64,000 nt of DNA from Basidiobolus heterosporus B8920 (lineage: Eukaryota; Basidiobolomycota; Basidiobolomycetes; Basidiobolales; Basidiobolaceae), in assembly GCA_000697455.1 (NCBI GenBank), contig JNET01035351.1, forward strand, positions 1-64,000, in the 5' to 3' direction. Positions 48,116-59,045 of this stretch are shown one piece after another. Numbering within the stretch: position 1 is the stretch's first letter; each line of letters opens with the position of its first letter. The translations under genes and the position numbers were made by a program. The notes under the pieces are model-generated. The model was given only the letters and a program-made list of their open reading frames with translations. It did no database searches and had not been told where the DNA came from.

Positions 48116-50565
48116 ATGCATCAAGCACTTAGCCATTACAACGTTGATACCAGAGAGTCCGCTGCAGAGCAGCAGGTAAGCTTTCATTCGAAAGAAAATA
48201 CTAGCGTCTTGTTCGTTCTAATAGAAGTCTTTTTAGCTCCGGAGAGGTCTTGACTTGGTTCAGGAAGCCTTCGATAATAAAGTTTTATATATGACAGATG
48301 AGGTCAACCATTGGAAACAAACCTCTAATGCTCAAAAACAACAGGTGCGATTCTTTATAGCCTTTCAATCCCCACTCAAACTTACCTTTTTCTAGATTAC
48401 TTTACTTCAAAACGAAATTGAGGAACTAAAACTCAAATTCGATGAATTATCAAAATCCTCTACCAGTGTTATTGCTGAAAGACGGGCTCTCATGGTCTCT
48501 AGGAATGCTTTATTAGATAAATATAATACTCTTCGTAAATGGGTTTGTATTGTGTCTTGATTATTGTTTGTGCATAAGCGTATCCTAACTGATAAATATA
48601 CTACAGGCTCTTCAACTCGAATCCTTCAAGAAGGTAATTTCTCTTTCACCCTTACTATTTATTTCAAACTAACTTAACTTCATTTAGACTATCTTTCAAA
48701 TGCTCCAAGAAGGTCCACAAGCTCCGATGTCTATATCTGAACTCGAGAAAACATACTTTAGTGAATTTGAAGGAGGCTTAAGCACGCATCTTGTGGATGA
48801 GATTGTGCCAACACCCAATGCTAATGCACCAAAGGAAGAGCAGGAGCCAGATAGTATGTTTTTGGCTGAATACATGGTAATAGATTAATGTATGTGTAAA
48901 TCAGAGCGCAAATTAACTTTGTTATCAGGTTCCACATCATGAAGATGAGCGGCAATACGAGGACGAGGAAGCCTACCAAGAGTCTGTCCCTCAACTGAGT
49001 TCGTTCTTAGGTCACGACTCAGATGTAGCAGAATACGAAACCAATGCTCAAGTACATGGCTCAATGGACCAGGAGGTTATGAGAAATCCCTCTCCTAACC
49101 GTTCAGTTCATAACTCTATCCATGTCAGTTTATCTCAACCTGAGCATTCCAGCTTCATGCCAGATCTATCTACTCAACCAGAGAACCTATTTAAGCCTTC
49201 TGTGCTAGGTAGTGGACTTATTTCCAACTCAACTCCTCTACACAACGAAGAGAATGTCGTGGTCGCCACTAAAGATGATGTGGACTCATTCCTAGGCAAC
49301 TTCTCGCTCCACTCGAATTCTAATTCCCAAGCTGAGTTATCGAAACTAAGCTCTGGTCGTAATCCACCAGTATATGACCAAGGAGACAGCTCAAGTGAGT
49401 CTGGCATTGCAATCACTTCAGACACAAATGATCAAGCTTCTGATATCGATGTCGCGGAAGAACAAGAGAATCATGCAGTCAGTGATGCTTCGGATCTGAA
49501 GAATTCCCAGGAGATTCATCTCTTTGAGACTTCACATCAAAGTAGTGTCTCACACCACTCCAGTGGGCGTGAGCCTATTGGTAGCAGGGCTAACTCTAAC
49601 CTATCATATAACCAAGCCAATGATGATATGGAAAAATCTCTGGAGAACTCCATGGAGAGATCAACATTGAGTCAAAGAGGTTCTTTTGTGCAAGCTAAAC
49701 TGGAAGAATCCCGCCAAGATCGATCATATCAAAGCGACACATCCCAGCGTCGCACGGGTTCACCACAAGAAACATCAAAACTAAATATTTCTGCTTCGAG
49801 CCATCGCAGCCAACAAAAGGATTCTCCTAATCGAAGCAACATGAATGGTACGTAAGTTTCAATATAAGAACACCCTAAGCCATGACTAACATATTTTCTA
49901 CAGTTTCACGCACCTCAAGCAACTCATCACAAGGTAATCACGACCACATAAAATCAACAGAAGAACACACTAACAAGATTCTTAGATATGATTACTGGCC
50001 AGCAATCTGTGCCGTCCCAGCAGCCCCAATCCCCTAGCCTCGAACCGAGAACCAACTATACACCAGATTTTGCTAACACGCCTAACTGTAGGTTCATCAC
50101 CTCATGAATTGTAAAGACACTAAGCTAATATTCACATGAGTAGTCTTGCGAGCCTCATTTTCGTCTCAACGGTCAAATGGCCATCAAGTAACCCCCGTCA
50201 GAATCCCTGCCAAAGCTGGCTCTCCGGACAGCGCCAGATATTCTGATATCTCTGTTGGATCAACTCGGTCAACAGCCTCATCTGGAAGAAAGTTCACCAA
50301 AAAAGAAATTTACGCAAAGATCAAGGAAACACTAGACCATCAACAATTCTCGGAATTCGCCAAGAGTAAGCACCTTCTTATTTCTTGTAGATATCTCGGC
50401 CTATACTTATACGTTATTCCTATAGCTGTGGATGATTTATACGCACAACGTATATCCCTCTTGGAAGCTGAGGACTGCATGAGAGACCTCATTCGTGACC
50501 CTTCTCTGCTACATCTCATTCTCAAAATGTTACAGAAGCAGAAAACTGTGCCGCAAACGGTCTAA
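48116..50565 (+). CDS. Coiled-coil protein resembling plant At4g15545 family, 10 exons
   Basis: Function unknown. Exons 48116-48175, 48237-48344, 48396-48542, 48607-48633, 48688-48876, 48929-49847, 49904-49933, 49986-50087, 50144-50365 and 50426-50565 join in frame to 647 residues. The N-terminus starts with a helix (LDLVQEAFDNKV), then a coiled coil (about 35-105) ending RKWALQLESFKKTIFQML. The centre (about 180-570) is Ser/Asn/Gln-rich and disordered. The C-terminus is a helical domain (about 575-640) with IYAKIKETLDHQQFSEFAK, then TVDDLYAQR and LLHLILKML. The layout of coiled coil closed by a KLExFK-(Q/S)L motif, long disordered linker and C-terminal YEQF-x-x-F-type domain matches my recollection of the uncharacterised plant At4g15545 family. 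This is motif-level similarity only. The first exon is the least certain. Confidence 0.68.
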
Positions 50566-51262
50566 GCATCCATACAATTGAATGTGTACGCTGGCGATGT
50601 ATTTTAGATGTATTTTGAATGTTGCTTTATATGTATTCCACACATAAATGGGCCTTTTGTTCTGTTGGTATATACTTTACATGTACGTTTTGTTCTATAC
50701 AAAATCAAGGATCGGCGGAATGGCTGATGCTGCCCATGTGACCTCGAAAGCTAGTCCTTGGTCTTGTGATTAAACAGGAATTGTCTTATGTCCATTGACT
50801 ATGAATGAAACAAGTTGACTCACGGATCTTCATCAATCATGGTTGGTGCGATGCTTTAATCTCTATTTGCTACTATCTCTGTATATTACTTTGGATCTCT
50901 ATGGCATTAGTCCGATCTTTACCAAATAGATCACATGGCACCTGATCCTTATCTACCCATCTATTAGTGAGATTTGCTCGAACATATGTGCTTGCCACGC
51001 AGTCCAAGCAGAGGAAACAGGATAAACAATGGGAGCATATCCTAGCTGGGAGAAATATTACTGGGAGAAGTATTACTGGAATATATATTAGCGTATGGTT
51101 CCACAGTTAAAGGTTCCCGGTTTCTGGGCATTCCCCATGAATTGATTTTCACAATCTATTCATCAGTAGTCTACGTGGTGTTGAGTGTATTTACTAGATT
51201 CTTGGTCATTTATTGAATCTGTACTTGCTTTCAGTCCACTCTACTTATTAACCCCGCTCAAT
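50566..51262. other. Intergenic region, nothing coding
   Basis: Same-strand spacer expected to carry the promoter of the PDK/BCKDK-like kinase. It contains a small 15-bp tandem repeat at 51046-51090. Confidence 0.5.
51046..51090 (+). repeat. 15-bp tandem repeat, three units
   Basis: CTGGGAGAAATATTA, CTGGGAGAAGTATTA and CTGGAATATATATTA follow each other directly. The first two differ by one base; the third is more diverged. Confidence 0.75.
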
Positions 51263-52591
51263 ATGCCGACTTTGGGCCATATTGCGTCCTTTACTCCGAA
51301 GTACCCTCGGAAAGTAGTAAGTCTTTTGTTATGTACGTTCCTCTAATCTCTCCCACTAACAAGCTGTCTTTGGCAGATGTCCTTTACTCGATTTTACAAC
51401 GTTGCAACCAATCAAGCTCATTTCTACAACAATCGTGTTCTTGATAAATATCTCCTACAACCAAGTCGGAAGTTGACTTTGCGTCAATTGCTATTCTATG
51501 GTCGTAATCTAACCGAAGAACGAGTCATTAATAGTGGTAACTATGTTAGAACCGAGCTTCCCGTAAGATTGGCTCACAAGATCAGAGATATGCAGAATCT
51601 TCCGTTTATCACGGCCACAAACCCCCACCTGGAAACTGTGTATAACCTTTATTGGCTTGCGTTCGAAAAATTTCGAAAAGTCCCTAAAATCACCAATATG
51701 ACTGAAAACCAGCATTTTTGTGAACTTCTGAAAAGCCTCTTGGAAGAGCATTTATATGTGCTCCCAAAACTAGCGATATTCTGTTCCGAAAGCTCCCCTT
51801 ACCTAGCCAGACAACACCTGGACCACTTCATGAATGAGATACTTCGCTCTCGAATTTCTCGTCGTGTTCTTGCTGAGCAGCACATCGCCATCTCAGATGC
51901 TCTAGAAAAACCTCACCTCGAAACACAAGTTGATAGTATCGGGATCATACGTCCTCGTTGTGTTGCCAGTGAAATTGTTCAAAAGTGCGCCGATTTAGCT
52001 AGGTCGGAGTTCAAAGAGGCCTATGGTGTTGCCCCGCAAATCCACATCAATGGGCATTTGAATACAATTTTCCCTTATATTCCGGACCATGTTGAATATA
52101 TTATACATGAGCTCTTGAAGAATTCCATCAGTGCTGTTGTCGACAAACATGGCGCACGTGAGTGTCTACCGGATGTTGTGGTCACCATCTGCGAAGGAGA
52201 AAAAGATGTAATCTTCCGAGTTTCGGATCAAGGTGGAGGTATCAACCAAGAAGAGTTGGCTACCATTTGGTCCTACGGATGTAACAAAGTGAAATCCGCG
52301 AATTTCGAAAAGGTTCCCAAGATGGCGGCCAAAATGACTGAGAGTAGCCGAGTGGTGTCGCCTTTATTAAAACTGGGGATCGGCCTACCAATGTCACGGG
52401 TCTATGCTAACTATTGGGGTGGGCGTCTTGATATGAGTACGATGGAAGGCTTTGGCACAGATGCCTACCTTCACCTTTGTAAATTGGGCAACCTGCCTGA
52501 GAACATAGACTTTGATGAATCCATGGGGTACATGAGTCCAGTCACAACAAGTAAACTTGCACTGAAGCAGACAACCGCTGTTTACAGGTGA
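51263..52591 (+). CDS. Mitochondrial PDK/BCKDK-family protein kinase
   Basis: GHKL-fold kinase of the mitochondrial matrix that phosphorylates and inactivates the E1-alpha subunit of pyruvate or branched-chain 2-oxoacid dehydrogenase. A short first exon (51263-51316) joins 51377-52591 in frame, 422 residues. Motifs: N-terminal helical region with LTLRQLLFYGRNL, the N-box HELLKNSISAVV, G1 DQGGGI, G2 GIGLPMSRVYANYWGG, and GFGTDAYLHL before a short tail. A spacer of about 35 residues between G1 and G2 (WSYGCNKV…SPLLKLG) is typical. Motifs such as INGHLNTIFPYIPDHVEYI lean towards the BCKDK/fungal Pkp1 side, but I cannot separate the two by eye. The presequence is not strong; the first exon may supply it. 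Confidence 0.88.
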
Positions 52592-52730
52592 TCCTAAAGT
52601 ACGCATTATCTTAGCCCGCCGTGTCATGGCCACGCTGTAGTTGTAGTAAATAACGATCACTCTAGCATTGTACAGGAGTAAACCTAATAACCAGAGTAAT
52701 ATTTATTAAGTATTAAATCTTTTACTAATA

Positions 52731-52818
52731 TAAATATACGGTCCATTCTATCTAGTCATATAAATATATGGTGGATACTATCTAGCAACATAAATATATA
52801 GTGCGTTCTATCATTCAA
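52731..52818 (+). repeat. About 30-bp tandem repeat, three units
   Basis: Three imperfect units begin ATAAATATAYGGT or ATAAATATATAGT and end TATCTAG or TATCATTCAAC. They lie just past the stop codon (3' side) of the secreted peptide precursor. Confidence 0.7.
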
Positions 52819-52819
52819 C

Positions 52820-53221
52820 TTATTTGGCATGCATGCAAGCCCACCATCCACAGTAATAGCGCATGTTCCAGAGACGTTTAAATAGACTATTGTTGGCATC
52901 AGTGGCTGGGTTTAGTGACGATTCAGAAAGGGTGGATGGGGCTTTGTCGCAGTCGGAGATTGTGGACGAAACTTGGGGTTGTCCATGAGCACTGACACAA
53001 CTATCCTCTCTATTCCAGGCTCTATTACCTATACGTACGAATTGCTCCAGGGTTTCAATCTCTGTTTCATTGACATGCTCCTGCGACATTTCGGGGTGAG
53101 TAGCGACAATCGAGTACAGCGTTTCCAGTCCATTGATAGGACCAGGTGTGGGTAAGGCGTCACACTTGTAAACAAAGCATAGAGCTACGATAGTTACTGA
53201 GATAAGAGCAGTGATTCTCAT
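52820..53221 (-). CDS. Secreted precursor of a KR-released Trp/Cys-rich peptide
   Basis: Predicted 133-residue secreted protein. The ATG at 53221 gives a classical signal peptide (MRITALISVTIVALCFVYKC, cleavage near DA-LPTPG). An in-frame upstream ATG at 53395 would place this segment internally and is less likely. The middle is polar and acidic with low complexity (NETEIETLEQF, SSTISDCDKAPSTLSESSLN) and looks like a propeptide. The last residues are a dibasic KR followed by LWNMRYYCGWWACMHAK. The KR fits Kex2/furin processing, which would free a 17-residue peptide whose two cysteines, four residues apart (CGWWAC), can close a small ring. Fungal peptide pheromones and other Kex2-processed peptides share this layout. 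No family is recognised. It is divergently paired with the serpin gene. Confidence 0.6.
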   Translation of the reverse strand: MRITALISVTIVALCFVYKCDALPTPGPINGLETLYSIVATHPEMSQEHVNETEIETLEQFVRIGNRAWNREDSCVSAHGQPQVSSTISDCDKAPSTLSESSLNPATDANNSLFKRLWNMRYYCGWWACMHAK

Positions 53222-53636
53222 GATTCTGAAGAGAAGAGTGAGTGTAATGTCTAATAGGGCTAAGATATCGACAATACTTATAAGAACCCTCTTGCTAGTT
53301 CTAAGAATCTTACTTAAGCAGTGATTTCTTTGAAAGATTTCGGCCACTCTTTCATTTCGAATATGAGCATTGTTGAAACTGGCAGTAATGTACATTATTC
53401 TTATATTATCCCTACATTATCCCCCCTACATGATCCCTACATTATTCATAGGTTTGTAATGATTCTCGGATGATTCTCGGAACGACTGATCTATGTATCT
53501 GATACTTGGCACAAGTTTCAAGTGTCACAGAAAGTGATTGGTTATTCTTGAATGTGACAATCAGGTACTCAATTTTAATAAATTGCTGATTGTTGTTAAC
53601 ACCATGTTAGTTACACTTATTACCCGTAACGTGGTC
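53222..53636. other. Divergent promoter region with short repeats
   Basis: Sits between the secreted peptide precursor (-) and serpin 1 (+). It contains repeated CCCTACATTAT/CCCTACATGAT blocks (about 53409-53445) and a doubled ATGATTCTCGG (about 53458-53480). No gene other than possible upstream in-frame extensions of the two neighbours. Confidence 0.5.
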
Positions 53637-54855
53637 ATGACTGTTAACGCGACATTAGGCACGCTGGTGTCTTCGGTGGGGGTGAATTTGGTTGAATCTC
53701 TGCAGGAGAGCGTCAATCCTACCACAAACATTCTGTTCTCCCCACTCTCCATCTTTGCCGCACTCTTCATGTTGCTCTTTGGCACAGCTGAGATGAGACA
53801 AAGTCGATCTGAGCTTCTTCAGTTCTTTGGATCAGACGACTCTCATAGCAGCTCTCTACCACATCTCGCTGACTCCTTTCATGACTTTGTCCAAACACTG
53901 CTGGGTGACCACGAGGGTACTAAAGCTGCGGAGAGCCATAACGCAACCTTCTTACTTGCTAACTCTTTATGGGGGAAACACTTCAAGCAGGACTACATCG
54001 ATCTGGCCAAGAAGAAGTTTTTTGCATCGGTGTTCCCACAGCTTCCGACTACAAAGAAGGTGAACGACTGGGTGGCGAAGAACACCGAGAATCATATCAC
54101 TGGGATCCTTCCACCAGGATTTTCCCTAGACCCGCAAAGCTTGTTGCTTGTTAATACAGTTTTCTTCCATGGGATGTGGAAGAATGAGTTCAAGGCCAGC
54201 CAAACCCAAGAAGAAGAGTTCCAGACACTAGAAGGGGACCCGATCAAGACAATGATGATGAACTCATACAACGCCAAGTGGAGCTACGATGAGAATAGCA
54301 AGTACCAAGTGCTAGATATGCCGTATACTGATGATCGGTTCGTAGCTACAGTGGTGTTGCCACGCGGAGTGCAATCCTTCCCTGACTTCACGAAGAGCCT
54401 GGACCCTGAGGACTGGTCCACCATCTTCAATGGGAATAGGTACAAGCACAAAGTGAACTTAGGCCTACCCAAGTTTGATCTCGAGCAAGATATGAAGTTG
54501 AACCAAGTGTTGAAGAAGGCAGGAGTAGAGGAGATATTTGGAGGCAATGCTGAACTTAGTAACCTGTCAGAAGAACTCATGTACGTTAGCGATGTGTTAC
54601 ACAAATGTCGTATCGAGGTTGATGAAAAAGGTATAGGTATATCATAAAGATGTCTGGAGATCCCGACGTACTCACTGTCATTTTACAGGCTCTAAGGCTA
54701 GTGCCGCAACTGCAGTTGTGATTCAAGCAAAGGCTTCAATTATAACAAGGAAAACACCAGAAATGCGATGTGATCGACCGTTTTTATTTGTTATTCGAAC
54801 CAAGTTTGGCGTACCAATGTTTGTGGCTTATGTATCGAAGCCTAAAAGTTCTTGA
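53637..54855 (+). CDS. Serpin, inhibitory type (copy 1)
   Basis: Serine (or cysteine) protease inhibitor of the serpin fold, 386 residues, exons 53637-54630 and 54689-54855. Marks: NILFSPLSIFAALFMLLFGT, LANSLWGKHF, VNDWVAKNTENHI, LVNTVFFHGMWKNEF, VLDMPYTDDRFVATVVLP, a hinge EKGSKASAATAVV with small residues P14-P8 as in inhibitory serpins, and the terminal CDRPFLFVI and GVPMFVAYV. By hinge counting P1 falls on Lys in VIQAK-ASII, but the loop is about five residues longer than in alpha-1-antitrypsin, so P1 could be the nearby Arg or Lys (ITRKT). The single intron lies inside the hinge Gly codon, so the second exon carries the whole reactive loop. No clear signal peptide; an in-frame ATG at 53604 would add 11 residues. 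A near-identical copy starts at 63809. Confidence 0.9.
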
Positions 54856-55095
54856 ATCCTAAAGCTATTGCATGTTACAAATATGTCATGACTCAACTAA
54901 AGCTCAATATACATTCTGTTTAAGTTGAGGATAAATTTAAGCAATCTAATGATAAAATGGGAAATTAACGTTAATAACACATTACATTACATGACCATAA
55001 TTTCTGGAGTTTTTTTTTCATAAAAGTATTTAATACTTGTAATGTCTATTACTGCCTTTTACTTTCTTTAGTGTATTTGTCTAGCTTTAACTAAC
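54856..55095. other. Intergenic region after serpin 1
   Basis: A+T-rich. I looked for alternative reactive-loop exons behind the serpin and found none. Confidence 0.5.
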
Positions 55096-55284
55096 ATGTT
55101 TCGCCAAGCTCATCCTGTACGCATTGAGGTGATCTCCTCAAAGGATCTCTCAACTCACAGCGCCTCCAAACGCATGAAGAAATTCCTTGCAGAGAACACC
55201 GCTGTCCATACTCTTCCTAACTCAGTTGTATATCAACTGAATGAGATCAACCGCGCTATTAAGAAACCCTCCAAGGATGAGTAG
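55096..55284 (+). CDS. Small orphan protein (62 aa)
   Basis: I do not recognise this. ATG to stop gives 62 residues beginning MFRQAHPVRIEVISSKDL, basic in the middle (SKRMKKFL), ending NRAIKKPSKDE. It contains no signal peptide or transmembrane segment. Its amino-acid make-up is that of a soluble, partly helical protein rather than random A+T-rich translation, and a stop and A+T-rich DNA flank it cleanly. It may be a complete small gene or the visible exon of a larger one. Confidence 0.4.
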   Translation: MFRQAHPVRIEVISSKDLSTHSASKRMKKFLAENTAVHTLPNSVVYQLNEINRAIKKPSKDE

Positions 55285-55657
55285 ATACTAGGTGCTCTAC
55301 AGCTACAAGTAGCTATCATGATATCTCAAAAGAATACTTAACAAATGTATATAAAACCAATTAGACTAAACACCGGTAAACTCAGCAATATTCCACTATC
55401 CGCAATCATACTTATTCCACTTAAATAGTCATGACATTTAGACACCTTAGACCCTCAATGTCAATCGTACCAATAAACGATTTTTTTCAGATTTTTTGGA
55501 TATATACATTTTAGTAAATGTAAGAAATTTTGGCTAATCCTAGTCAGAGATTTTCATTGTCACTGCAATTTCTTGCTTACCGAAGTGACCTGTAGACCCA
55601 AGGGAGGTTTCCTAAAACACTAGTAAAAGTTTTGTTCCCTTGAGTTAGCTTCTTAAT
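55285..55657. other. Intergenic region, nothing recognised
   Basis: A+T-rich, presumably the promoter of the ribonucleotide reductase gene. Confidence 0.45.
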
Positions 55658-58600
55658 ATGATGCAATATTTAAAGCAAACAACCCAGCGTTCTCTTACGA
55701 CCAATCTCTTCTCACATCTGACTAGACGTGGAGTGATTAGTACTCGGCCTTTCAGTGTACTGAGAGTTCACCAAGTCCAAAAGAGTTCCACTGTGGATTC
55801 AGACAGTCACAAATTGTCACAACCTGTCAATATAAAGCTCAAGAATGACTTTAAATTATCTACAAACTTTCTGGCCAAGTATAAAACTGCCATTCCTCCA
55901 TTTGGTTTTAACGGACTTGGGGAACTTGTATACCGTAGAACTTATTCGCGTTTGAAGACAAATGGCGAGCGAGAACAATGGTATTGTAGTGTTTAAGGGC
56001 CTTTTTAAATACGTGTTTTTAATCACTTTGTTTTGTCAAAGGTGGGAAACAGTCGAACGTGTGGTTAACGGAACTTATAATATGCAGAAAAGGTGGATTG
56101 AACAAAACGATTTAGGTTGGGATGCCTACAAGGTATAGCTTGAGGTAGTTCTCTTATAGTGTGAATGTATGCTGAATATGTTGTCACTCTCAAGGCACAA
56201 ATGTCCGCTCAGCGTATGTACGATCGAATCTTCAATATGAAATTTTTACCTCCAGGAAGAGGTCAGTAGTTTTCAACCCTCTCAGCTGCTTAGCATACAT
56301 ATACCAAAGCGAGTTGATTTCATTCAAGGTCTTTGGGCCATGGGGTCACCGCTAACTGAGGAGAGAGGGATCTTTGCTGCACTAAATAATTGTGCTTTCG
56401 TGAGTACGGAAAGTATGTGGGATGGTAGAAATGCGCCTAGCCGTCCCTTTACTTTTTTGATGGACGCTACCATGTTAGGGTAAATCCTCCATTCAGTCGA
56501 TCCCGAATAACAAACACAACACTCATCCCAGAATAGTGTAGGTGTTGGTTTTGACACCAAAGGCGCCACCGTGGCCGAAGAGCGAGGCAAAATTGTCACT
56601 GAGCCAAACGTTACCAAGGGCTCGCTGGTCTACACGATTCCTGATTCCCGTGAAGGTAAGCTTACTGCTTGTCTAGTTCACCTCAAAACGATTGTTGAGC
56701 TGTTGTGTAATCAAAGGATGGGTCAAGTCAGTTGAGCTTCTGATCGACTCCTATTTCGATCCCAAAATGAGCACTCCGGTAAGAAAGTATTCAGTTGTGT
56801 TCCATCCAACCAAATGTTTCTCATTTTTATCACCTCCGTTGCATAGGAGTTTAATTACGACCAAATCCGACCTGCTGGGCTCCCGATCAAAGTAAGTCCT
56901 AAAGTACCCTCAACGTTGTTCTTCACCGTACTGAGCAATCGACGCCTGTAGGGGTTTGGGGGTGTCTCTTCGGGGCCTGGACCCTTGATCGATCTTCACA
57001 AACACATTCGTGCGACCTTGAACAAAAACATCGGGGCTCCGTTGACTGTAACCTCAATCGTGGATCTGATGAATTTGATAGGAAAGTGTATTGTAAGTGG
57101 CAACGTTAGAAGAACAGCGGAAATTGCCTTTGGCGATCCAATGGATGACGAGTACATCGACCTAAAGAATTACGAGGTCAATCCACATCGCAGTGAATAT
57201 GGTTGGACGAGTAACAATTCCGTAAGTGGCGAACTCAACTTTCATCGCTTTCCTCAACTAATTCGTGGTGGCGCAGGTTTTTGCTCAACTTGGTATGGAC
57301 TACACGAAAGTGTGTAGCCGCGTGGTTAAAAATGGGGAGCCAGGTTTTGCTTGGCTAGAAAATGCGCGTAATTATGGACGTATGAGCGAGCCGATGGTAC
57401 GCATTTTGATTAGATAATCTCTTTATAACAATGATAACTGAAAATCCAGGGTTTTCTTTGATGTTCAACCAGAATATGAAAGATGCTCGTGCTATGGGTG
57501 GAAATCCTTGTTTAGAACAAACACTGGAGTCATTTGAATTATGCTGCTTGGTTGAGGTGTTTCCATCGAATCATCATTCTTTAGAAGATTTCTTGGAGAC
57601 TCTTGAATCAGCCTTTCTTTATGCCAAGACCGTCACCTTGGGTAACACTCATTGGAAGGAGAGCAACCAGGTTATGTTGAGAAATCGACGTATCGGCACT
57701 GGCCTCAGTGGGATTGCCCAGTTTATCAGCAAGAGAGGTATTGTGACGTAGTTGCTATGTAGAGATGTGAATGGAGTAAGTAATCCTATTTGACTTGCAG
57801 GCCTAAACGAGCTCAAGAATTGGTGTGAGGAGGGATATAAGGCAGTGCAACAAATCGACAAACAGTGAGTATACTCATACTTATCACAATCATTCAGTGT
57901 CGAGCTAATCTAGCTTGGTACGTATTCCAGAGTTTCGGAGTGGTTCTGCATTCCTCGTTCTATCAAGACCACCACAGTAAAGCCAAGTGGAACCGTTTCT
58001 TTATTGGCCGGGGGTTTGTTTCCATTCTAATTATTAAGAGCTACTCAGTAGTACAAGTCTAAGCCTGATTCATCATGTAGCCACTCCTGGGATGCACTAC
58101 CCCGAAAGTCGGTATTGTCTTCGCCGGGTAAGACTGGCCAAGGGTTCCGAAATGATCAGCGCCCTGAGTAAGGCTGGGTATAAGATTGAGCAGGATGTTG
58201 GTACGTAATGTTGATATATGCCATCCAAACGACAACGGTCATAATTCTTGCTCGCGATTTTAGTGGAGCCAAGTTCTGTCGTGGTTGAGATTCCGATCGA
58301 TCATGGTGAAGGTCTCCGAGGTCTCAAAGACGTTAGTATGTGGGAGCAGTTAAGTTTGTGCGCCTTCATGCAAAAATATTGGTCCGACAATCAAGTCAGT
58401 TGCACTGTAACCATTGACCCAGTAGCCGAGGGGCCACATTTGAAACATGCCTTGGATTATTTCCAATATCAACTTAAAGGTACGCTTTTATGCAGAAATG
58501 AACAGGATTCGTGTGGCTGAGATTTCGTTTCTAGGGGTATCGTTTTTGCCTCGCTTACCTATGGGTGCCTATCCTCAAATGCCGTATGAGGCTATAGATG

Positions 58601-58842
58601 AGGAAACCTACTACGAACTGACCTCACAAATTTCGAACCCAGCCCCACATTCACCCAAACCACCTCGCACGCATCAGAAGCTGTTAAAGCGTTTAGTAGC
58701 TGATGGCGGGGTCCAAATACCGAAACCCGATTTCCGACATGTCAAAGGAGAGGCAACTGACCCTGAAATGGAACGCTACTGCGATTCCAGTAGCTGTGTA
58801 ATCGATGCTAATCCACGGATCACCTCGAAGCCAGATGAATAG
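55658..58842 (+). CDS. Adenosylcobalamin-dependent (class II) ribonucleotide reductase, 15 exons
   Basis: Monomeric B12-dependent reductase making dNTPs from NTPs, like Lactobacillus RTPR and the Euglena enzyme. Exons: 55658-55980, 56042-56132, 56195-56261, 56329-56479, 56537-56655, 56717-56778, 56847-56891, 56952-57221, 57277-57396, 57473-57737, 57801-57864, 57931-58013, 58081-58200, 58264-58479, 58535-58842, giving 767 residues in frame. Catalytic set: NNCAFVST (about 181), NPCLE (C429, E431) and CCLVE (C440), the same 11-residue spacing as C408/C419 of RTPR, plus the C-terminal redox pair YCDSSSC (about 748-753). Also GNVRRTAEIAFGD and VKPSGTVSLLAGATPGMHYP. The N-terminus (MMQYLKQTTQRSLTTNLFSHLTRR) lacks acids and is Arg/Ser/Thr-rich, like a mitochondrial presequence. 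Fifteen exons show it is a settled nuclear gene, not contamination. Confidence 0.93.
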
Positions 58843-59045
58843 ATCTAGTTCATGAATCCTCTGTTTTTATTGATCACATTCTTTTTCAAATCCATCGAAT
58901 TTCTCTCATGGCCATAATAAATGGGATACAAATGAGATCAATAGTTACAGTAAATTAATTAGATTGTATCGGATTTATTACAACTCATATTCACATATTC
59001 TGCTTGATGATACATTTGATGCTAGTGACTGGTGGGTGGGCAGTT

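Noticed and set aside
53538-53636. A longer serpin start or N-terminal signal peptide
   Set aside because: The upstream in-frame residues are not a convincing signal peptide and are not shared with copy 2, where the homologous ATG is at 63809.
55658-58842. Bacterial contamination as the source of the class II RNR
   Set aside because: Fourteen short GT-AG introns in consistent phase and normal fungal neighbours on both sides exclude a bacterial contig join.
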